Shown: positions 1 through 10,008, counted from the first letter of the stretch. The stretch is DNA of 64,000 nt from Acidovorax sp. Root219 (GCF_001428665.1 NZ_LMIJ01000014.1:263678-327677), one strand, 5' to 3'. Made by a program: numbers and translations. Notes: generated from the sequence alone by a model not told the origin.

Positions 1-1
1 T

Positions 2-29
2 TTGTCGCTGCGACAAGCCTTCGATTATA
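2..29 (-). promoter_or_regulatory. Outward-facing promoter-like element at window edge
   Basis: On the minus strand, just after the dnaQ stop, there is a consensus -10 hexamer TATAAT (plus positions 24-29) in the context GGGCTATAATCG. It is followed by the dyad TTGTCG-CTG-CGACAA at 2-16. This reads out of the window to the left. It could drive an unseen downstream gene; the compact extended -10 resembles stable-RNA promoters. No convincing -35 is seen, so this is tentative. Confidence 0.35.
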
Positions 30-39
30 GCCCAACTTT

Positions 40-753
40 TCAGGCCGTCTGGAATTTTCGCCAGATTGTCTTGCCGTTGCTGGCCTTGTCGATCTGCGTG
101 AGCACATCGGCGTGCGACGCCACTTCCTGTTCGCTGGCGGGCAGCACGGGCAGCACCAGGGCGCTCAGGTCGATGGCAGCCACGCTGATGCCGCCGGCGC
201 TGTCGTCCGTGTCGTCGATCACCAGCAGCGCATCCTGCCCGCGCGTCATGTTGATGTAGACGTCGGCCAGCAGCTCGGCATCGAGCAAGGCGCCGTGCAG
301 CGTGCGGCCCGAGTTGTCGACCTCCAGCCGGTCGCACAGGGCATCCAGCGAGTTGCGCTTGCCGGGGAACATCTCCTTGGCCATGGCCAGGGTGTCGGTC
401 ACGCTGCCGACATAGGTCTTGAGCGGCGGGCGGCCCGTGAGCTCGAGCTCCTTGTTCAAAAAGCCCACGTCGAAGGCCGCGTTGTGGATGATGACCTCGG
501 CGTCCTTCAGGTACTCGAGGATGTCGGGCGCCAGCTCGGCGAACTTGGGCTTGTCGCGCAGGAACTCGTTGCTGATGCCGTGGACCTTGAGCGCGTCCTC
601 GTGGCTGTCGCGCCCCGGGTTGAAGTAGAAATGCAGGTTGTTGCCGGTGAGCTTGCGGTTGAACAGCTCCACGCAACCGAGTTCGATGATGCGGTCGCCA
701 CCTTCGGCCGAGAGGCCGGTGGTTTCGGTATCGAGAACGATCTGCCGTGTCAT
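40..753 (-). CDS. dnaQ: DNA polymerase III epsilon subunit (3'-5' proofreading exonuclease)
   Basis: Proofreading exonuclease that binds the alpha and theta subunits of the replicase core. The 237-aa protein starts MTRQIVLDTETTGL, with the ExoI metal ligands D8 and E10. Later come the ExoII-like HNAAFDVGFL block and the ExoIII HGALLDAELL block with the catalytic His and Asp, so the DEDDh set is complete. The poorly conserved C-terminal tail (about residues 180-237) fits the alpha-binding segment. It is the last gene of the isc operon here: the fdx stop lies one base before its ATG, implying translational coupling. The length is normal (about 240 aa). Confidence 0.93.
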   Translation of the reverse strand: MTRQIVLDTETTGLSAEGGDRIIELGCVELFNRKLTGNNLHFYFNPGRDSHEDALKVHGISNEFLRDKPKFAELAPDILEYLKDAEVIIHNAAFDVGFLNKELELTGRPPLKTYVGSVTDTLAMAKEMFPGKRNSLDALCDRLEVDNSGRTLHGALLDAELLADVYINMTRGQDALLVIDDTDDSAGGISVAAIDLSALVLPVLPASEQEVASHADVLTQIDKASNGKTIWRKFQTA

Positions 754-754
754 G

Positions 755-1093
755 TCAGTGATTCTCTTTCGCGTGGTTGATCGTGTACTTGGGGATTTCC
801 ACGGTCACATCGGTTTGCGCCAGGATGGCCTGGCAGGACAGGCGCGATTGGGGTTCCAGGCCCCAGGCGCGGTCCAGCAGGTCTTCCTCTTCTTCTTCGG
901 CATCGTTGAGCGAGGACAGGCCCTGGCGCACGATGACGTGGCAGGTGGTGCAGGCGCAGCTCATGTCGCAGGCGTGCTCGATGTCGATGTGGTTGTCCAG
1001 CATGGCCTCGCAGATCGAGGTGCCGGCAGGCGCCGTGATTTCGGCGCCGGCAGGACAGTATTCCGGGTGGGGCAGGATTCGGATGACGGGCAT
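755..1093 (-). CDS. fdx: ISC-type [2Fe-2S] ferredoxin
   Basis: Electron donor for iron-sulfur cluster assembly on IscU. The 112-aa protein has the adrenodoxin-type ligand pattern C42-x5-C48-x2-C51 and a distal C87, plus the extra C46 seen in bacterial Isc ferredoxins. An acidic stretch (residues 65-73, EEEEE) suits docking to basic partners. It lies 40 bases after hscA and one base before dnaQ on the same strand, in the usual hscA-fdx order. Start ATG; length typical (about 110 aa). Confidence 0.95.
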   Translation of the reverse strand: MPVIRILPHPEYCPAGAEITAPAGTSICEAMLDNHIDIEHACDMSCACTTCHVIVRQGLSSLNDAEEEEEDLLDRAWGLEPQSRLSCQAILAQTDVTVEIPKYTINHAKENH

Positions 1094-1133
1094 GGCGGGC
1101 GTCTTGTTCTTGTAAGGGATGAAAAAGGAGCGG

Positions 1134-3002
1134 TCAGAAGGACTGCACGTTGCGGCCGGCCAGCGCCTGCTGGATGCCGCGGTTCATGCGCTGCGCGGCA
1201 AAGGCTTCCGTGCCCTTGGCCAGGGCTTCGGTGGCGGCTTCGATCACGGCGGCGTCCTCGGATTCGCGCTGCTGGCGCAGGGCGTGCATCAGGGCGTCGA
1301 TACCGGCGCGCTCTGCCGCCGAGAGCACGTCGCCATCGGCGTCGAGTGCGCTCTGGGTGGCCAGCAGCATGCGGTCGGCGTCCACGCGGGCCTCGACCAC
1401 GGCGCGGGCACGCATGTCCTGCGCGGCGGTGGCAAAGCCGTCCTGCAGCATGCGGGCGATCTCGTCGTCCGAGAGGCCGTAGGAGGGCTTCACGTCGATG
1501 CGTGCCTCCACCCCACTGCCCTGCTCCTTCGCACTCACGCTCAAGAGGCCATCGGCATCGACGGTGAAGGTCACGCGGATGCGCGCCGCTCCGGCCGCCA
1601 TGGGCGGAATGCCGCGCAGCTCGAAGCGCGCCAGGCTCCGGCAGTCCTGCACCAGGTCGCGCTCGCCCTGCAGCACGTGGATCGCCAAGGCGGTCTGGCC
1701 GTCCTTGTAGGTGGTGAAATCCTGCGCCTTGGCGGTGGGAATGGTCTCGTTGCGCGCCACGATGCGCTCCACCAGGCCACCCATGGTCTCGATGCCCAGC
1801 GACAGCGGGATCACGTCGAGCAGCAGCAGGTCGCCCGCCGTGTTGTTGCCAGCCAGCTGGTTGGCCTGGATCGAGGCGCCCAGGGCCACCACCTCGTCGG
1901 GGTCCAGGTTCGTCAGCGGCGTGGTGCCGAAGAAGTCGGCCACGGCGCGCTGCACCTGCGGCATGCGGGTGGAGCCACCGACCATGACCACACCCTGCAC
2001 TTCCTCGCGGGTGAGCTGCGCATCGCGCAGCGCACGGCGCACGGCCACCATGGAGCGCGTCGTGAGCGGCGCCGTGGCGGCCTCGAAATCCGCGCGCGAA
2101 ACGGCGTGCTGCACGCCCTCGCCCGCCAGCTGTGCGGTGAAGGTGGCGCTGTCGGCGGCGCTCAGCGCCTCCTTGCAGGCGCGGGCCGCCATGCGGGCCG
2201 CGACCTTGTCGCCGGGCGCCTCCACCGTGCGGCCCAGTTGCTGCAGCACCCACTCGGCCAGGGCGGCATCGTAGTCGTCGCCGCCCAGGGCAGAGTCGCC
2301 GCCCGTGGCGATGACCTCGAACACGCCCTGCGTGAGGCGCAGGATGGAGATGTCGAAGGTGCCGCCACCCAGGTCGTACACGGCGTAGACGCCCTCGCTG
2401 CCATTGTCCAGCCCGTAGGCAATGGCAGCAGCCGTGGGCTCGTTGATGAGGCGCAGCAGGTGGATGCCGGCCAGTTGGGCCGCATCCTTGGTGGCCTGGC
2501 GCTGGGCGTCGTCAAAATACGCGGGCACGGTGATCACGGCACCGTACAGGTCGTCGTTGAAGGTGTCTTCGGCGCGGTAGCGCAGCGTGGCCAGGATCTC
2601 GGCGCTCACCTCCACCGGCGACTTCACGCCGCCCACGGTGGCCAGGCTCACCATGCCCAGGGCGCTGTCGGCCGGGGGCACGAAGTCGTAGGGCAGCTTG
2701 GCGGCATCGGCCACGTCGGCCAGGCCCCGGCCCATGAAACGCTTGACCGAGGCAATGGTGTTGCGCGGGTCCTCCACCTGCGCGGCCACGGCGTCGTGCC
2801 CGATCTGGCGGCCACCCGCCTCCAGGTAGCGCACCACCGAGGGCAGCAGCACCCGGCCCTGGTCATCGGGCAGGCATTCGGCCACGCCGTTGCGCACGGC
2901 CGCCACCAGGGAATGCGTGGTACCGAGGTCAATGCCCACGGCAAAGCGCCGCTGGTGCGGGTCGGGGGACTGGCCGGGTTCGGAGATCTGCAAAAGCGCC
3001 AT
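1134..3002 (-). CDS. hscA: Fe-S cluster assembly Hsp70 chaperone HscA
   Basis: Specialised Hsp70 ATPase that, with HscB, drives cluster release from IscU by recognising its LPPVK motif. The 622-aa protein has the phosphate-binding [14 protein letters not shown] block near residue 20, the second signature [14 protein letters not shown], the third [11 protein letters not shown], and then a substrate-binding domain and helical lid. Length and the absence of a long DnaK-type acidic C-terminus fit HscA rather than DnaK. It follows hscB after 83 bases and precedes fdx. The gap from hscB contains a GC-rich hairpin without a T-run, so read-through is expected. Confidence 0.95.
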   Translation of the reverse strand: MALLQISEPGQSPDPHQRRFAVGIDLGTTHSLVAAVRNGVAECLPDDQGRVLLPSVVRYLEAGGRQIGHDAVAAQVEDPRNTIASVKRFMGRGLADVADAAKLPYDFVPPADSALGMVSLATVGGVKSPVEVSAEILATLRYRAEDTFNDDLYGAVITVPAYFDDAQRQATKDAAQLAGIHLLRLINEPTAAAIAYGLDNGSEGVYAVYDLGGGTFDISILRLTQGVFEVIATGGDSALGGDDYDAALAEWVLQQLGRTVEAPGDKVAARMAARACKEALSAADSATFTAQLAGEGVQHAVSRADFEAATAPLTTRSMVAVRRALRDAQLTREEVQGVVMVGGSTRMPQVQRAVADFFGTTPLTNLDPDEVVALGASIQANQLAGNNTAGDLLLLDVIPLSLGIETMGGLVERIVARNETIPTAKAQDFTTYKDGQTALAIHVLQGERDLVQDCRSLARFELRGIPPMAAGAARIRVTFTVDADGLLSVSAKEQGSGVEARIDVKPSYGLSDDEIARMLQDGFATAAQDMRARAVVEARVDADRMLLATQSALDADGDVLSAAERAGIDALMHALRQQRESEDAAVIEAATEALAKGTEAFAAQRMNRGIQQALAGRNVQSF

Positions 3003-3085
3003 GGAGTGATTCTTGTCGTCGTGTTCTACGTTGTCTGCAGGCCCGCCGCGCGGCCCGCAGGAAAGGGGGCAAGCCCCACTAACCT

Positions 3086-3604
3086 CTATTGTCCCAGTTG
3101 ATCCCGGCGGCGTTCGATGTCGTCGGCAAATCGCGCAATGAACATGAGGGCTCTGACCTCGCGCGCCGCGCCAGCGGCATCGCCCTCCTCGTCCAGCAAC
3201 TGGCCGCAGCGGGCCAGCGCCGCGCGCCGCGCCTGCTGCACCTCGCCGTCCAGGGCCTCCAGGGCGGCCTCACCCTCTGCGTCTTCGAGCGCTTCGCGCC
3301 ATTCCATCTGCTGCATCAGAAAGGCCGCCGGCATGGCCGTATTGTCCTCGGCGCGGATCGGCGCATCGCGCAGCTCGCACAGGTAGGCGGCGCGGCGCAG
3401 CGGGTCCTTCAGGCGCTGGTAGGCCTCATTGATGCGCACCGACCACTGCATGGCCACGCGCTGGGCCGCAGCGCCCTGGGCCGCGAACTTGTCGGGGTGG
3501 GCCTCACGCTGCAGCTCTTTCCAGCGCGCATCGATGGCGCTGCGCTCCTGTGCAAAGCGCTGCGCCAGGCCGAACAGCTCGAAATCGTCGGATTGCAGGT
3601 TCAT
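3086..3604 (-). CDS. hscB: Fe-S cluster assembly J-domain co-chaperone HscB
   Basis: J-protein that delivers IscU to HscA and stimulates its ATPase. The chosen ATG gives 172 aa beginning [13 protein letters not shown]. The J-domain HPD motif is at 36-38, followed by the C-terminal three-helix HSCB domain with the ADDIERRR tail. An in-frame upstream extension (about 31 residues) has no family similarity and would run through the terminator hairpin at 3623-3657, so the internal ATG is preferred. It lies downstream of iscA by about 97 bases and upstream of hscA. Confidence 0.93.
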   Translation of the reverse strand: MNLQSDDFELFGLAQRFAQERSAIDARWKELQREAHPDKFAAQGAAAQRVAMQWSVRINEAYQRLKDPLRRAAYLCELRDAPIRAEDNTAMPAAFLMQQMEWREALEDAEGEAALEALDGEVQQARRAALARCGQLLDEEGDAAGAAREVRALMFIARFADDIERRRDQLGQ

Positions 3605-3622
3605 GGAGGGGAAAGGGTCAAG

Positions 3623-3657
3623 AAAAAACCGCCAGCACAGAGGTGCGATGGCGGTTT
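3623..3657 (-). terminator. Intrinsic terminator inside the isc operon (iscA/hscB)
   Basis: On the minus strand, reading from iscA toward hscB, a stem AAACCGCCA/TGGCGGTTT (3649-3657 with 3626-3634) is extended by an inner GCAC/GTGC pair and followed at once by six Ts. This is a full Rho-independent terminator between two genes of one operon. It should attenuate transcription so that iscRSUA exceeds hscBA-fdx-dnaQ. Confidence 0.8.
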
Positions 3658-3701
3658 GGCTGGGCAGTCGGCGCCGGCACCAGGGCCGGCACAGCAAGCG
3701 A

Positions 3702-4025
3702 CTAGACGCGGAAGCTCTCGCCGCAACCGCAGCGGTCGCGTTCGTTCGGGTTGTTGAACTTGAAGCCTTCGTTCAGGCCCTCGCGCACGAAGTCGAGCTC
3801 GGTACCATCGATGTAGGCCAGGCTCTTGGGGTCGATCAGCAACTTCACGCCGTGGTTCTCGAACACCACGTCTTCAGGCGCGCTGTCGTCCACGTACTCA
3901 AGCTGGTAGGCCAGGCCCGAGCAGCCCGTGGTCTTGACGCCCAGGCGCACGCCCAGCCCCTTGCCCCGGCGGGACAGGTAGCGGGTCACGTGCCGCGCAG
4001 CGGCTTCGGTCAGCGTGATGGCCAT
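3702..4025 (-). CDS. iscA: A-type iron-sulfur carrier IscA
   Basis: A-type carrier that receives or delivers Fe-S clusters or iron in the ISC pathway. The 107-aa protein carries the three invariant cysteines, C35 and the C99-G-C101 pair near the C-terminus. The HesB-like fold signature TTGCSGLAY is present. It sits 6 bases after iscU, tightly coupled. ErpA-type paralogs have the same cysteines, so the IscA name rests mainly on position in the operon. Confidence 0.94.
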   Translation of the reverse strand: MAITLTEAAARHVTRYLSRRGKGLGVRLGVKTTGCSGLAYQLEYVDDSAPEDVVFENHGVKLLIDPKSLAYIDGTELDFVREGLNEGFKFNNPNERDRCGCGESFRV

Positions 4026-4031
4026 GGTCGA

Positions 4032-4430
4032 TCAGGCAGCCACTGCGGCAGCGTGCTTGGTCTTGTAGTCGAGCACTGCGGCCTTGATGGCGTCTTCCGC
4101 GAGGATGGAGCAGTGGATCTTGACGGGCGGCAGGGCCAGCTCTTCGGCGATCACGCTGTTCTTCAATGCAGCCGCTTCGTCCAGCGTCTTGCCCTTGACC
4201 CATTCGGTCACGAGCGAGGACGAGGCGATGGCCGAGCCGCAGCCATAGGTCTTGAAGCGTGCGTCTTCGATCACGCCGGTTTCGGGGTTCACCTTGATCT
4301 GCAGCTTCATCACGTCGCCGCAGGCGGGCGCGCCCACCATGCCGGTGCCCACCGAATCGTCACCCTTGTCGAACGAGCCCACGTTGCGGGGGTTCTCGTA
4401 ATGGTCAACCACTTTGTCTGAATAAGCCAT
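4032..4430 (-). CDS. iscU: Iron-sulfur cluster assembly scaffold IscU
   Basis: Scaffold on which IscS-derived sulfur and iron form [2Fe-2S] clusters. The 132-aa protein has ligand cysteines C37, C64 and C107 and D39. It also has the LPPVK motif (residues 100-104) recognised by HscA. The N-terminal MAYSDKVVDHYENPRNVG block is the family signature. It is 37 bases after iscS and 6 bases before iscA. Confidence 0.97.
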   Translation of the reverse strand: MAYSDKVVDHYENPRNVGSFDKGDDSVGTGMVGAPACGDVMKLQIKVNPETGVIEDARFKTYGCGSAIASSSLVTEWVKGKTLDEAAALKNSVIAEELALPPVKIHCSILAEDAIKAAVLDYKTKHAAAVAA

Positions 4431-4467
4431 GATGTGTACCTCTTCAATTCTTCAAAATGCAATTCGG

Positions 4468-5682
4468 TCAGTGCGCAGCCCACTGGATGGTGCTGATGTC
4501 GATGCCGTCCTGGTACATCTCCCACAGCGGGCTCAGCTCGCGCAGGCGGGCGACGTTCTCGCGGATGGTGCCAATGGCGTAGTCGATCTCTTCCTCGGTC
4601 GTGAAACGGCCGATGGTCATGCGCAGGCTGCTGTGGGCCAGCTCGTCGCTGCGGCCCAGGGCTCGCAGCACGTAGCTGGGCTCCAGGCTGGCAGAGGTGC
4701 AGGCAGAGCCCGACGACACGGCCAGGCCCTTGATGCCCATGATGAGCGATTCGCCTTCGACGAAGTTGAAGCTCATGTTCAGGTTCTGTGGCACGCGGCG
4801 TTCCATGCTGCCGTTGATGAACACCTGTTCGATGTCCTTCAGGCCATTGAGCAGGCGCTGCTGCAGAGCAAGCGCCTTGGCATTGGACTCGGCCATTTCT
4901 TCCTTGGCGATGCGGAAGGCCTCGCCCATGCCCACGATCTGGTGCGTGGGCAAGGTGCCCGAACGCATGCCGCGCTCATGGCCGCCCCCGTGCATCTGCG
5001 CTTCCAGGCGCACGCGGGGCTTGCGGCGCACGTACAGGGCGCCCACGCCCTTGGGGCCGTAGGTCTTGTGCGCGGTCATGCTCATCAGGTCGATGGGCAG
5101 GGTATTCATGTCGATCTCGACGCGGCCGGTGGCCTGCGCGGCATCCACATGCAGCAGCACGCCCTTTTCGCGGCACAGTGCGCCGATGGCCGGGATGTCC
5201 TGGATCACGCCGATCTCGTTGTTCACGAACAGGATGCTCACGAGCACCGTGTCGGGGCGGATGGCGGCCTTCAGGGCCTCCAGGTCCACCAGGCCGTCTT
5301 CCTTGACGTCGAGGTAGGTGGCTTCAAAGCCCTGGCGTTCGAGCTCGCGCACGGTGTCCAGCACGGCCTTGTGCTCGGTCTTGAGCGTGATCAGGTGCTT
5401 GCCCTTGCCCTTATAGAACTGGGCCGCGCCCTTCAGGGCCAGGTTGATCGATTCCGTGGCGCCGCTGGTCCAGACGATCTCGCGCGGGTCGGCGTTGATC
5501 AACTCGGCCACCTGCACACGCGCCTTTTCCACGGCCTCTTCCGCTTCCCAGCCCCAGGCATGGCTGCGCGATGCCGGGTTGCCGAAGTGCTCGCGCAACC
5601 AGGGGATCATGGCGTCCACCACGCGGGGGTCCACCGGCGTGGTCGCGCCGTAGTCGAGATAGATGGGAAAGTGTGGAGTCAT
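4468..5682 (-). CDS. iscS: Cysteine desulfurase IscS
   Basis: PLP enzyme that moves sulfur from L-cysteine to its own active-site cysteine and on to IscU, thiolation factors and others. In the 404-aa protein the PLP lysine is K206 ([10 protein letters not shown]), H104 is the catalytic histidine, and the mobile catalytic loop is SSGSACTS with C328. The C-terminal tail ends in [21 protein letters not shown], the region that contacts IscU in homologs. It lies 108 bases after iscR on the same strand. Length matches E. coli IscS (404 aa). Confidence 0.97.
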   Translation of the reverse strand: MTPHFPIYLDYGATTPVDPRVVDAMIPWLREHFGNPASRSHAWGWEAEEAVEKARVQVAELINADPREIVWTSGATESINLALKGAAQFYKGKGKHLITLKTEHKAVLDTVRELERQGFEATYLDVKEDGLVDLEALKAAIRPDTVLVSILFVNNEIGVIQDIPAIGALCREKGVLLHVDAAQATGRVEIDMNTLPIDLMSMTAHKTYGPKGVGALYVRRKPRVRLEAQMHGGGHERGMRSGTLPTHQIVGMGEAFRIAKEEMAESNAKALALQQRLLNGLKDIEQVFINGSMERRVPQNLNMSFNFVEGESLIMGIKGLAVSSGSACTSASLEPSYVLRALGRSDELAHSSLRMTIGRFTTEEEIDYAIGTIRENVARLRELSPLWEMYQDGIDISTIQWAAH

Positions 5683-5790
5683 GGCGTGGCTGGCTCAGGA
5701 AGGTTGCTGGCTTGCAAACAACAAGGGGCAGTACAGTAAAAAACGTTCAGGGCGGTGCCGACCCCAGGGCCGGCATGATCGACCTGGAGG

Positions 5791-6327
5791 TCAGGACTTG
5801 GCGAACACGTTGCCGAGTGCGAACACCGAATTCGGTGCATTCACACGGATCGGCTTGACCACCGGGGTGGTCGAGATGGCGCGGCGCACGATCGGCTTGT
5901 CTTCGATCTGCACACCCTTGGCCAGTTGCTCTTCCACCAGCTTTTGCAGCGTGACGGAGTCGAGGAACTCGACCATGCGCTGGTTCAGCGAGGCCCACAG
6001 CTCGTGCGTCATGCAACGGCCGGCTTCGCCCAGGCAGTTTTCCTTGCCGCCGCACTGGGTGGCGTCAATGGGTTCGTCCACGGATACGATGATGTCGGCC
6101 ACCGTGATGTCGCCCGCCTTGCGGGCCAGGGTGTAGCCGCCGCCGGGGCCACGGGTGGATTCCACCAGTTCATGGCGGCGCAACTTGCCGAACAGCTGTT
6201 CCAGGTAGGACAGCGAAATCTGCTGGCGCTGGCTGATGGCAGCCAGGGTGACGGGTCCGTTGTTCTGGCGCAGGGCCAGGTCAATCATGGCGGTGACCGC
6301 AAAACGGCCTTTGGTAGTGAGACGCAT
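5791..6327 (-). CDS. iscR: Rrf2-family Fe-S regulator IscR
   Basis: [2Fe-2S]-binding transcription factor that represses its own operon when loaded with cluster. The 178-aa protein has the N-terminal winged helix (MRLTTKGRFAVTAMIDLAL) and the cluster-ligand set C92, C98, C105 and H108, one residue longer in spacing than the E. coli 104/107 pair. The C-terminal tail (about residues 145-178) is longer than in E. coli IscR. First gene of the isc operon; an operator-like palindrome overlaps its promoter at 6491-6513. Confidence 0.95.
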   Translation of the reverse strand: MRLTTKGRFAVTAMIDLALRQNNGPVTLAAISQRQQISLSYLEQLFGKLRRHELVESTRGPGGGYTLARKAGDITVADIIVSVDEPIDATQCGGKENCLGEAGRCMTHELWASLNQRMVEFLDSVTLQKLVEEQLAKGVQIEDKPIVRRAISTTPVVKPIRVNAPNSVFALGNVFAKS

Positions 6328-6478
6328 CGCAAGCTCCTTGTGCTAAGGCTTGTTCGTTGTAGAAACTGCCGACTGCTGACTGTTGGCCAGCAACGACACC
6401 GTCTCCGCCCCTTACTCCGCACAGTTGTCCGCTGCGGAGCCCTTCATCGCTGGGCTTTGTTCTTGAGTAGTTTGTAGG

Positions 6479-6513
6479 AGTATAGCACAAATCCCTATCG
6501 AATCAGTCGGGAT
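6479..6513 (-). promoter_or_regulatory. iscR promoter with IscR-type operator
   Basis: On the minus strand a -10 TATACT (plus 6479-6484) lies about 150 bases before the iscR ATG. Just upstream is a 23-bp imperfect palindrome at 6491-6513 with arms ATCCC/GGGAT around an A/T-rich centre and an inner CGACT half-site. It overlaps the -35 position, as expected for cluster-loaded IscR autorepression. The half-site resembles Type 1 IscR sites but is not an exact match. Confidence 0.6.
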
Positions 6514-6615
6514 AAGAAACCATCGGGTCACTATTTCCCCATACGCGTTTTTACTGACCGCCCAATTCGCCAGGAATGCGCTTCCCCGTCCTCATGTCGG
6601 GGTGCAAACTCGCTT

Positions 6616-8706
6616 TCACAAGGCCACGGAATCATTGCCATGCGCACCGAAGGCCTGGTCCTTCAGGCGCGTGAGCTGGTCCCGCACACGGGCCGCCTGC
6701 TCGAACTCGAGGTTGCGCGCATGGTCGAGCATGGCCTTCTCCAGCCGCTTGATCTCGCGCGCCACATCCTTCTCGGACATGTCCTCCACCTTGGCGCGCT
6801 GCATCGTTTCCTGCTCCAGGCGCTCGGCATCCTTGCCCGCTTTCTCGCTATAGACGCCGTCAATCAGGTCTCTTACCCTCTTGACAATGCTGCGCGGCGT
6901 GATTCCGTGGGCCTCGTTGTGTGCGATCTGTTTGATGCGCCGGCGTTCCGTCTCTCCCATGGCTTTTTTCATGGAGTCGGTGATGCGGTCGGCATACAGG
7001 ATGGCGTGGCCATTCAGGTTGCGCGCCGCACGGCCTATGGTCTGGATCAGGCTGCGCTCGGCCCGCAGGAAGCCCTCCTTGTCGGCGTCCAGAATGGCCA
7101 CCAGCGACACCTCGGGGATATCGAGCCCTTCGCGCAGCAGGTTGATGCCCACCAGCACATCGAAGGCGCCCAGGCGCAGGTCGCGGATGATCTCCACGCG
7201 CTCCACCGTGTCCACGTCGCTGTGCAGGTAGCGCACCTTGACGCCGTTGTCCGTGAGGTAGTCAGTGAGCTGCTCGGCCATGCGCTTGGTCAGCGTGGTG
7301 ATGAGCACGCGCTCGCGCTTCTCGGCGCGGATGCGGATCTCCTGCAGCACATCATCCACCTGGTGGGTGGCGGGGCGCACCTCCACAATAGGGTCCACCA
7401 GGCCCGTGGGGCGCACCACCTGGTCCACCACCTGGCCGGCATGGGTTTTTTCGTAGTCGGCCGGCGTGGCCGAGACGAACACCACCTGGCGCATGCGCTG
7501 CTCGAACTCCTCGAACTTCAGCGGCCGGTTGTCCAGCGCCGACGGCAGGCGAAAGCCATACTCCACCAGCGTGGTCTTGCGCGATCGGTCGCCGCTGTAC
7601 ATGGCGTTGAGCTGGCCGATCATCTGGTGGCTCTCGTCCAGGAACATCAGCGCGTTCTTGGGCATGTAGTCGGTCAGCGTGCTCGGCGGGTCGCCCGGCG
7701 CGGCGCCCGACAGGTGGCGCGTGTAGTTCTCGATGCCCTTGCAGTGCCCTACCTCGCTGAGCATCTCCAGATCGAAGCGGGTGCGCTGCTCCAGGCGCTG
7801 GGCCTCCACCAGCTTGCCATCGGCAAGCAGTTGCTTCAAGCGCTCGGCCAGCTCGATCTTGATGGTCTCCACGGCCGCCAGCACCTTGTCGCGCGGCGTC
7901 ACGTAGTGGCTGCTGGGGTAAACGGTGAAGCGCGGGATCTTCTGCTTGACGCGGCCCGTGAGCGGGTCGAACAGCTGCAGGCTCTCGATCTCGTCGTCGA
8001 ACAGCTCGATGCGGATGGCCAGCTCCGAGTGCTCGGCCGGGAAGACGTCGATGGTGTCGCCGCGCACGCGGAACTTGCCGCGCGAAAAATCGGCCTCGTT
8101 GCGCTGGTACTGCATGCGGATCAGCTGGGCGATCACGTCGCGCTGGCCCAGCTTGTCGCCGGTGCGCAAGGTCATCACCATGCGGTGGTAGCTCTCGGGC
8201 TCGCCAATGCCGTAGATGGCCGACACGGTGGCCACGATGACCACGTCGGTGCGCTCCATCAGGCTCTTGGTGCATGACAGGCGCATCTGCTCGATGTGCT
8301 CGTTGATCGCGCTGTCCTTCTCGATGAACAGGTCGCGCTGGGGCACATAGGCCTCGGGCTGGTAGTAGTCGTAGTAGCTCACGAAGTATTCCACGGCGTT
8401 CTTCGGAAAGAACTCGCGGAACTCGCTGTACAGCTGCGCCGCCAGGGTCTTGTTGGGCGCGAACACGATGGCCGGACGGCCCATGCGGGCGATCACGTTG
8501 GCCATGGTGAAGGTCTTGCCCGAGCCGGTCACCCCGAGCAGGGTCTGGAAGGCTTCGCCGTCGTTCAGCCCCTCGACGAGCTTTTGGATGGCCTCGGGCT
8601 GGTCGCCCGCAGGAGGGTACGGTTGGAACAGCTCGAACGGCGAATCGGGGAAGCGCACGAACTCGCCGTCTTGCTGATCCGGTATGACTTCTGATATTTC
8701 CAGCAT
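6616..8706 (-). CDS. uvrB: Excinuclease ABC subunit B
   Basis: DNA-damage verification helicase of nucleotide excision repair. The 696-aa protein has Walker [11 protein letters not shown], the beta-hairpin region [12 protein letters not shown], the DESH box (FLDESHQM), helicase motifs V and VI ([21 protein letters not shown]), and a C-terminal UVR/UvrC-binding motif ([25 protein letters not shown]). The ATG at 8706 is chosen; a TTG four codons upstream is possible. No CTG-N10-CAG SOS box is seen upstream, unlike in E. coli. Confidence 0.95.
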   Translation of the reverse strand: MLEISEVIPDQQDGEFVRFPDSPFELFQPYPPAGDQPEAIQKLVEGLNDGEAFQTLLGVTGSGKTFTMANVIARMGRPAIVFAPNKTLAAQLYSEFREFFPKNAVEYFVSYYDYYQPEAYVPQRDLFIEKDSAINEHIEQMRLSCTKSLMERTDVVIVATVSAIYGIGEPESYHRMVMTLRTGDKLGQRDVIAQLIRMQYQRNEADFSRGKFRVRGDTIDVFPAEHSELAIRIELFDDEIESLQLFDPLTGRVKQKIPRFTVYPSSHYVTPRDKVLAAVETIKIELAERLKQLLADGKLVEAQRLEQRTRFDLEMLSEVGHCKGIENYTRHLSGAAPGDPPSTLTDYMPKNALMFLDESHQMIGQLNAMYSGDRSRKTTLVEYGFRLPSALDNRPLKFEEFEQRMRQVVFVSATPADYEKTHAGQVVDQVVRPTGLVDPIVEVRPATHQVDDVLQEIRIRAEKRERVLITTLTKRMAEQLTDYLTDNGVKVRYLHSDVDTVERVEIIRDLRLGAFDVLVGINLLREGLDIPEVSLVAILDADKEGFLRAERSLIQTIGRAARNLNGHAILYADRITDSMKKAMGETERRRIKQIAHNEAHGITPRSIVKRVRDLIDGVYSEKAGKDAERLEQETMQRAKVEDMSEKDVAREIKRLEKAMLDHARNLEFEQAARVRDQLTRLKDQAFGAHGNDSVAL

Positions 8707-8811
8707 GGGGTAGGTCAACGGTTGGTGGGGGCTAGCCGTTAAAATCGGCGGAACCTGGCACGTTACACCACGCCCGGATTCTTCGCTACTGACAACCTTT
8801 CAAGGATTTTC

Positions 8812-10008
8812 ATGTCTCTGTTCACCGCCGTCGAAATGGCACCCCGCGACCCCATCCTGGGCCTCAACGAGCAATTTGCTGCTGACACCAACCCCAACAA
8901 GGTCAATCTGGGTGTGGGCGTGTATTTCGACGACAACGGCAAGCTGCCCCTGCTGCAATGCGTGCAGGCCGCTGAAAAGACCATGATGTCGACCCCCACG
9001 GCCCGCGGCTACCTGCCCATCGACGGCATCGTGGCCTATGACAATGCCGTCAAGGGCCTGGTCTTCGGCGCCGACAGCGAGCCCGTGACCTCCGGCCGCG
9101 TGGCCACGGTGCAGGCCATCGGCGGCACCGGCGGCCTGAAGATCGGCGCTGACTTCCTCAAGAAGGTGAGCCCGAACGCCAAGGTGCTGATCTCCGACCC
9201 GAGCTGGGAAAACCACCGCGCGCTGTTCACCAACGCGGGCTTCGAAGTCGACAGCTACGCCTACTACGACGCCGAAAAGCGCGGCGTGAACTTCGAAGGC
9301 TTCCTGGCCAGCCTGAACGCGGCCGTGGCCGGCACCATCGTCGTGCTGCACGCCTGCTGCCACAACCCCACCGGCTACGACATCACCGCCGACCAATGGG
9401 ACCAGGTGATCGCCGCCGTCAAGGCGAAGAACCTCACCCCCTTCCTGGACATGGCCTACCAGGGCTTTGGCCATGGCATCGCCGAAGACGGCGCCGTGAT
9501 CGGCAAGTTCGTGGCCGCCGGCCTGAATTTCTTCGTCTCCACCTCGTTCAGCAAGAGCTTCAGCCTGTACGGCGAGCGCGTGGGCGGCCTGTCGGTGCTG
9601 TGCGCCAACAAGGAAGAAGCCAGCCGCGTGCTGAGCCAGCTCAAGATCGTGATCCGCACGAACTACTCCAACCCACCCATCCACGGCGGCGCCGTAGTGG
9701 CTGCCGTGCTGGGCAACCCCGAGCTGCGCGCCCTGTGGGAGAAGGAACTGGCCGAAATGCGCGTGCGCATCAAGGCCATGCGCCAGAAGCTGGTCGACGG
9801 CCTGAAGGCCGCCGGCGTGAAGCAGGACATGTCCTTCATCACCACCCAGATCGGCATGTTCAGCTACTCGGGCCTCTCCAAGGACCAGATGGTGCGCCTG
9901 CGCAGCGAATTCGGCGTGTACGGCACCGACACCGGCCGCATGTGCGTTGCTGCGCTGAACAGCAAGAACATCGACTACGTCTGCCAATCCATCGCAAAAG
10001 TTGTCTGA
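8812..10008 (+). CDS. tyrB: Aromatic/aspartate aminotransferase (class I)
   Basis: PLP aminotransferase exchanging amino groups between aspartate or aromatic amino acids and 2-oxoglutarate. The 398-aa protein has the family's HNPTG block (N185), D213/Y216, the Schiff-base lysine K248 in STSFSKSFSLYGERVGG, and a late substrate arginine in DTGRMCVAALN. Length and motifs match the Iα AspC/TyrB group, and the two cannot be separated by eye. It diverges from uvrB across about 105 bases. Its last bases overlap the next gene's TTG start. Confidence 0.9.
   Translation: MSLFTAVEMAPRDPILGLNEQFAADTNPNKVNLGVGVYFDDNGKLPLLQCVQAAEKTMMSTPTARGYLPIDGIVAYDNAVKGLVFGADSEPVTSGRVATVQAIGGTGGLKIGADFLKKVSPNAKVLISDPSWENHRALFTNAGFEVDSYAYYDAEKRGVNFEGFLASLNAAVAGTIVVLHACCHNPTGYDITADQWDQVIAAVKAKNLTPFLDMAYQGFGHGIAEDGAVIGKFVAAGLNFFVSTSFSKSFSLYGERVGGLSVLCANKEEASRVLSQLKIVIRTNYSNPPIHGGAVVAAVLGNPELRALWEKELAEMRVRIKAMRQKLVDGLKAAGVKQDMSFITTQIGMFSYSGLSKDQMVRLRSEFGVYGTDTGRMCVAALNSKNIDYVCQSIAKVV

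Noticed and set aside
1119..3101. Long plus-strand open frame opposite hscA
   Set aside because: Same GC-driven shadow; hscA has all Hsp70 signatures on the minus strand.
8707..8811. SOS box upstream of uvrB
   Set aside because: No CTG-N10-CAG match in the divergent region, so LexA control is not supported here.
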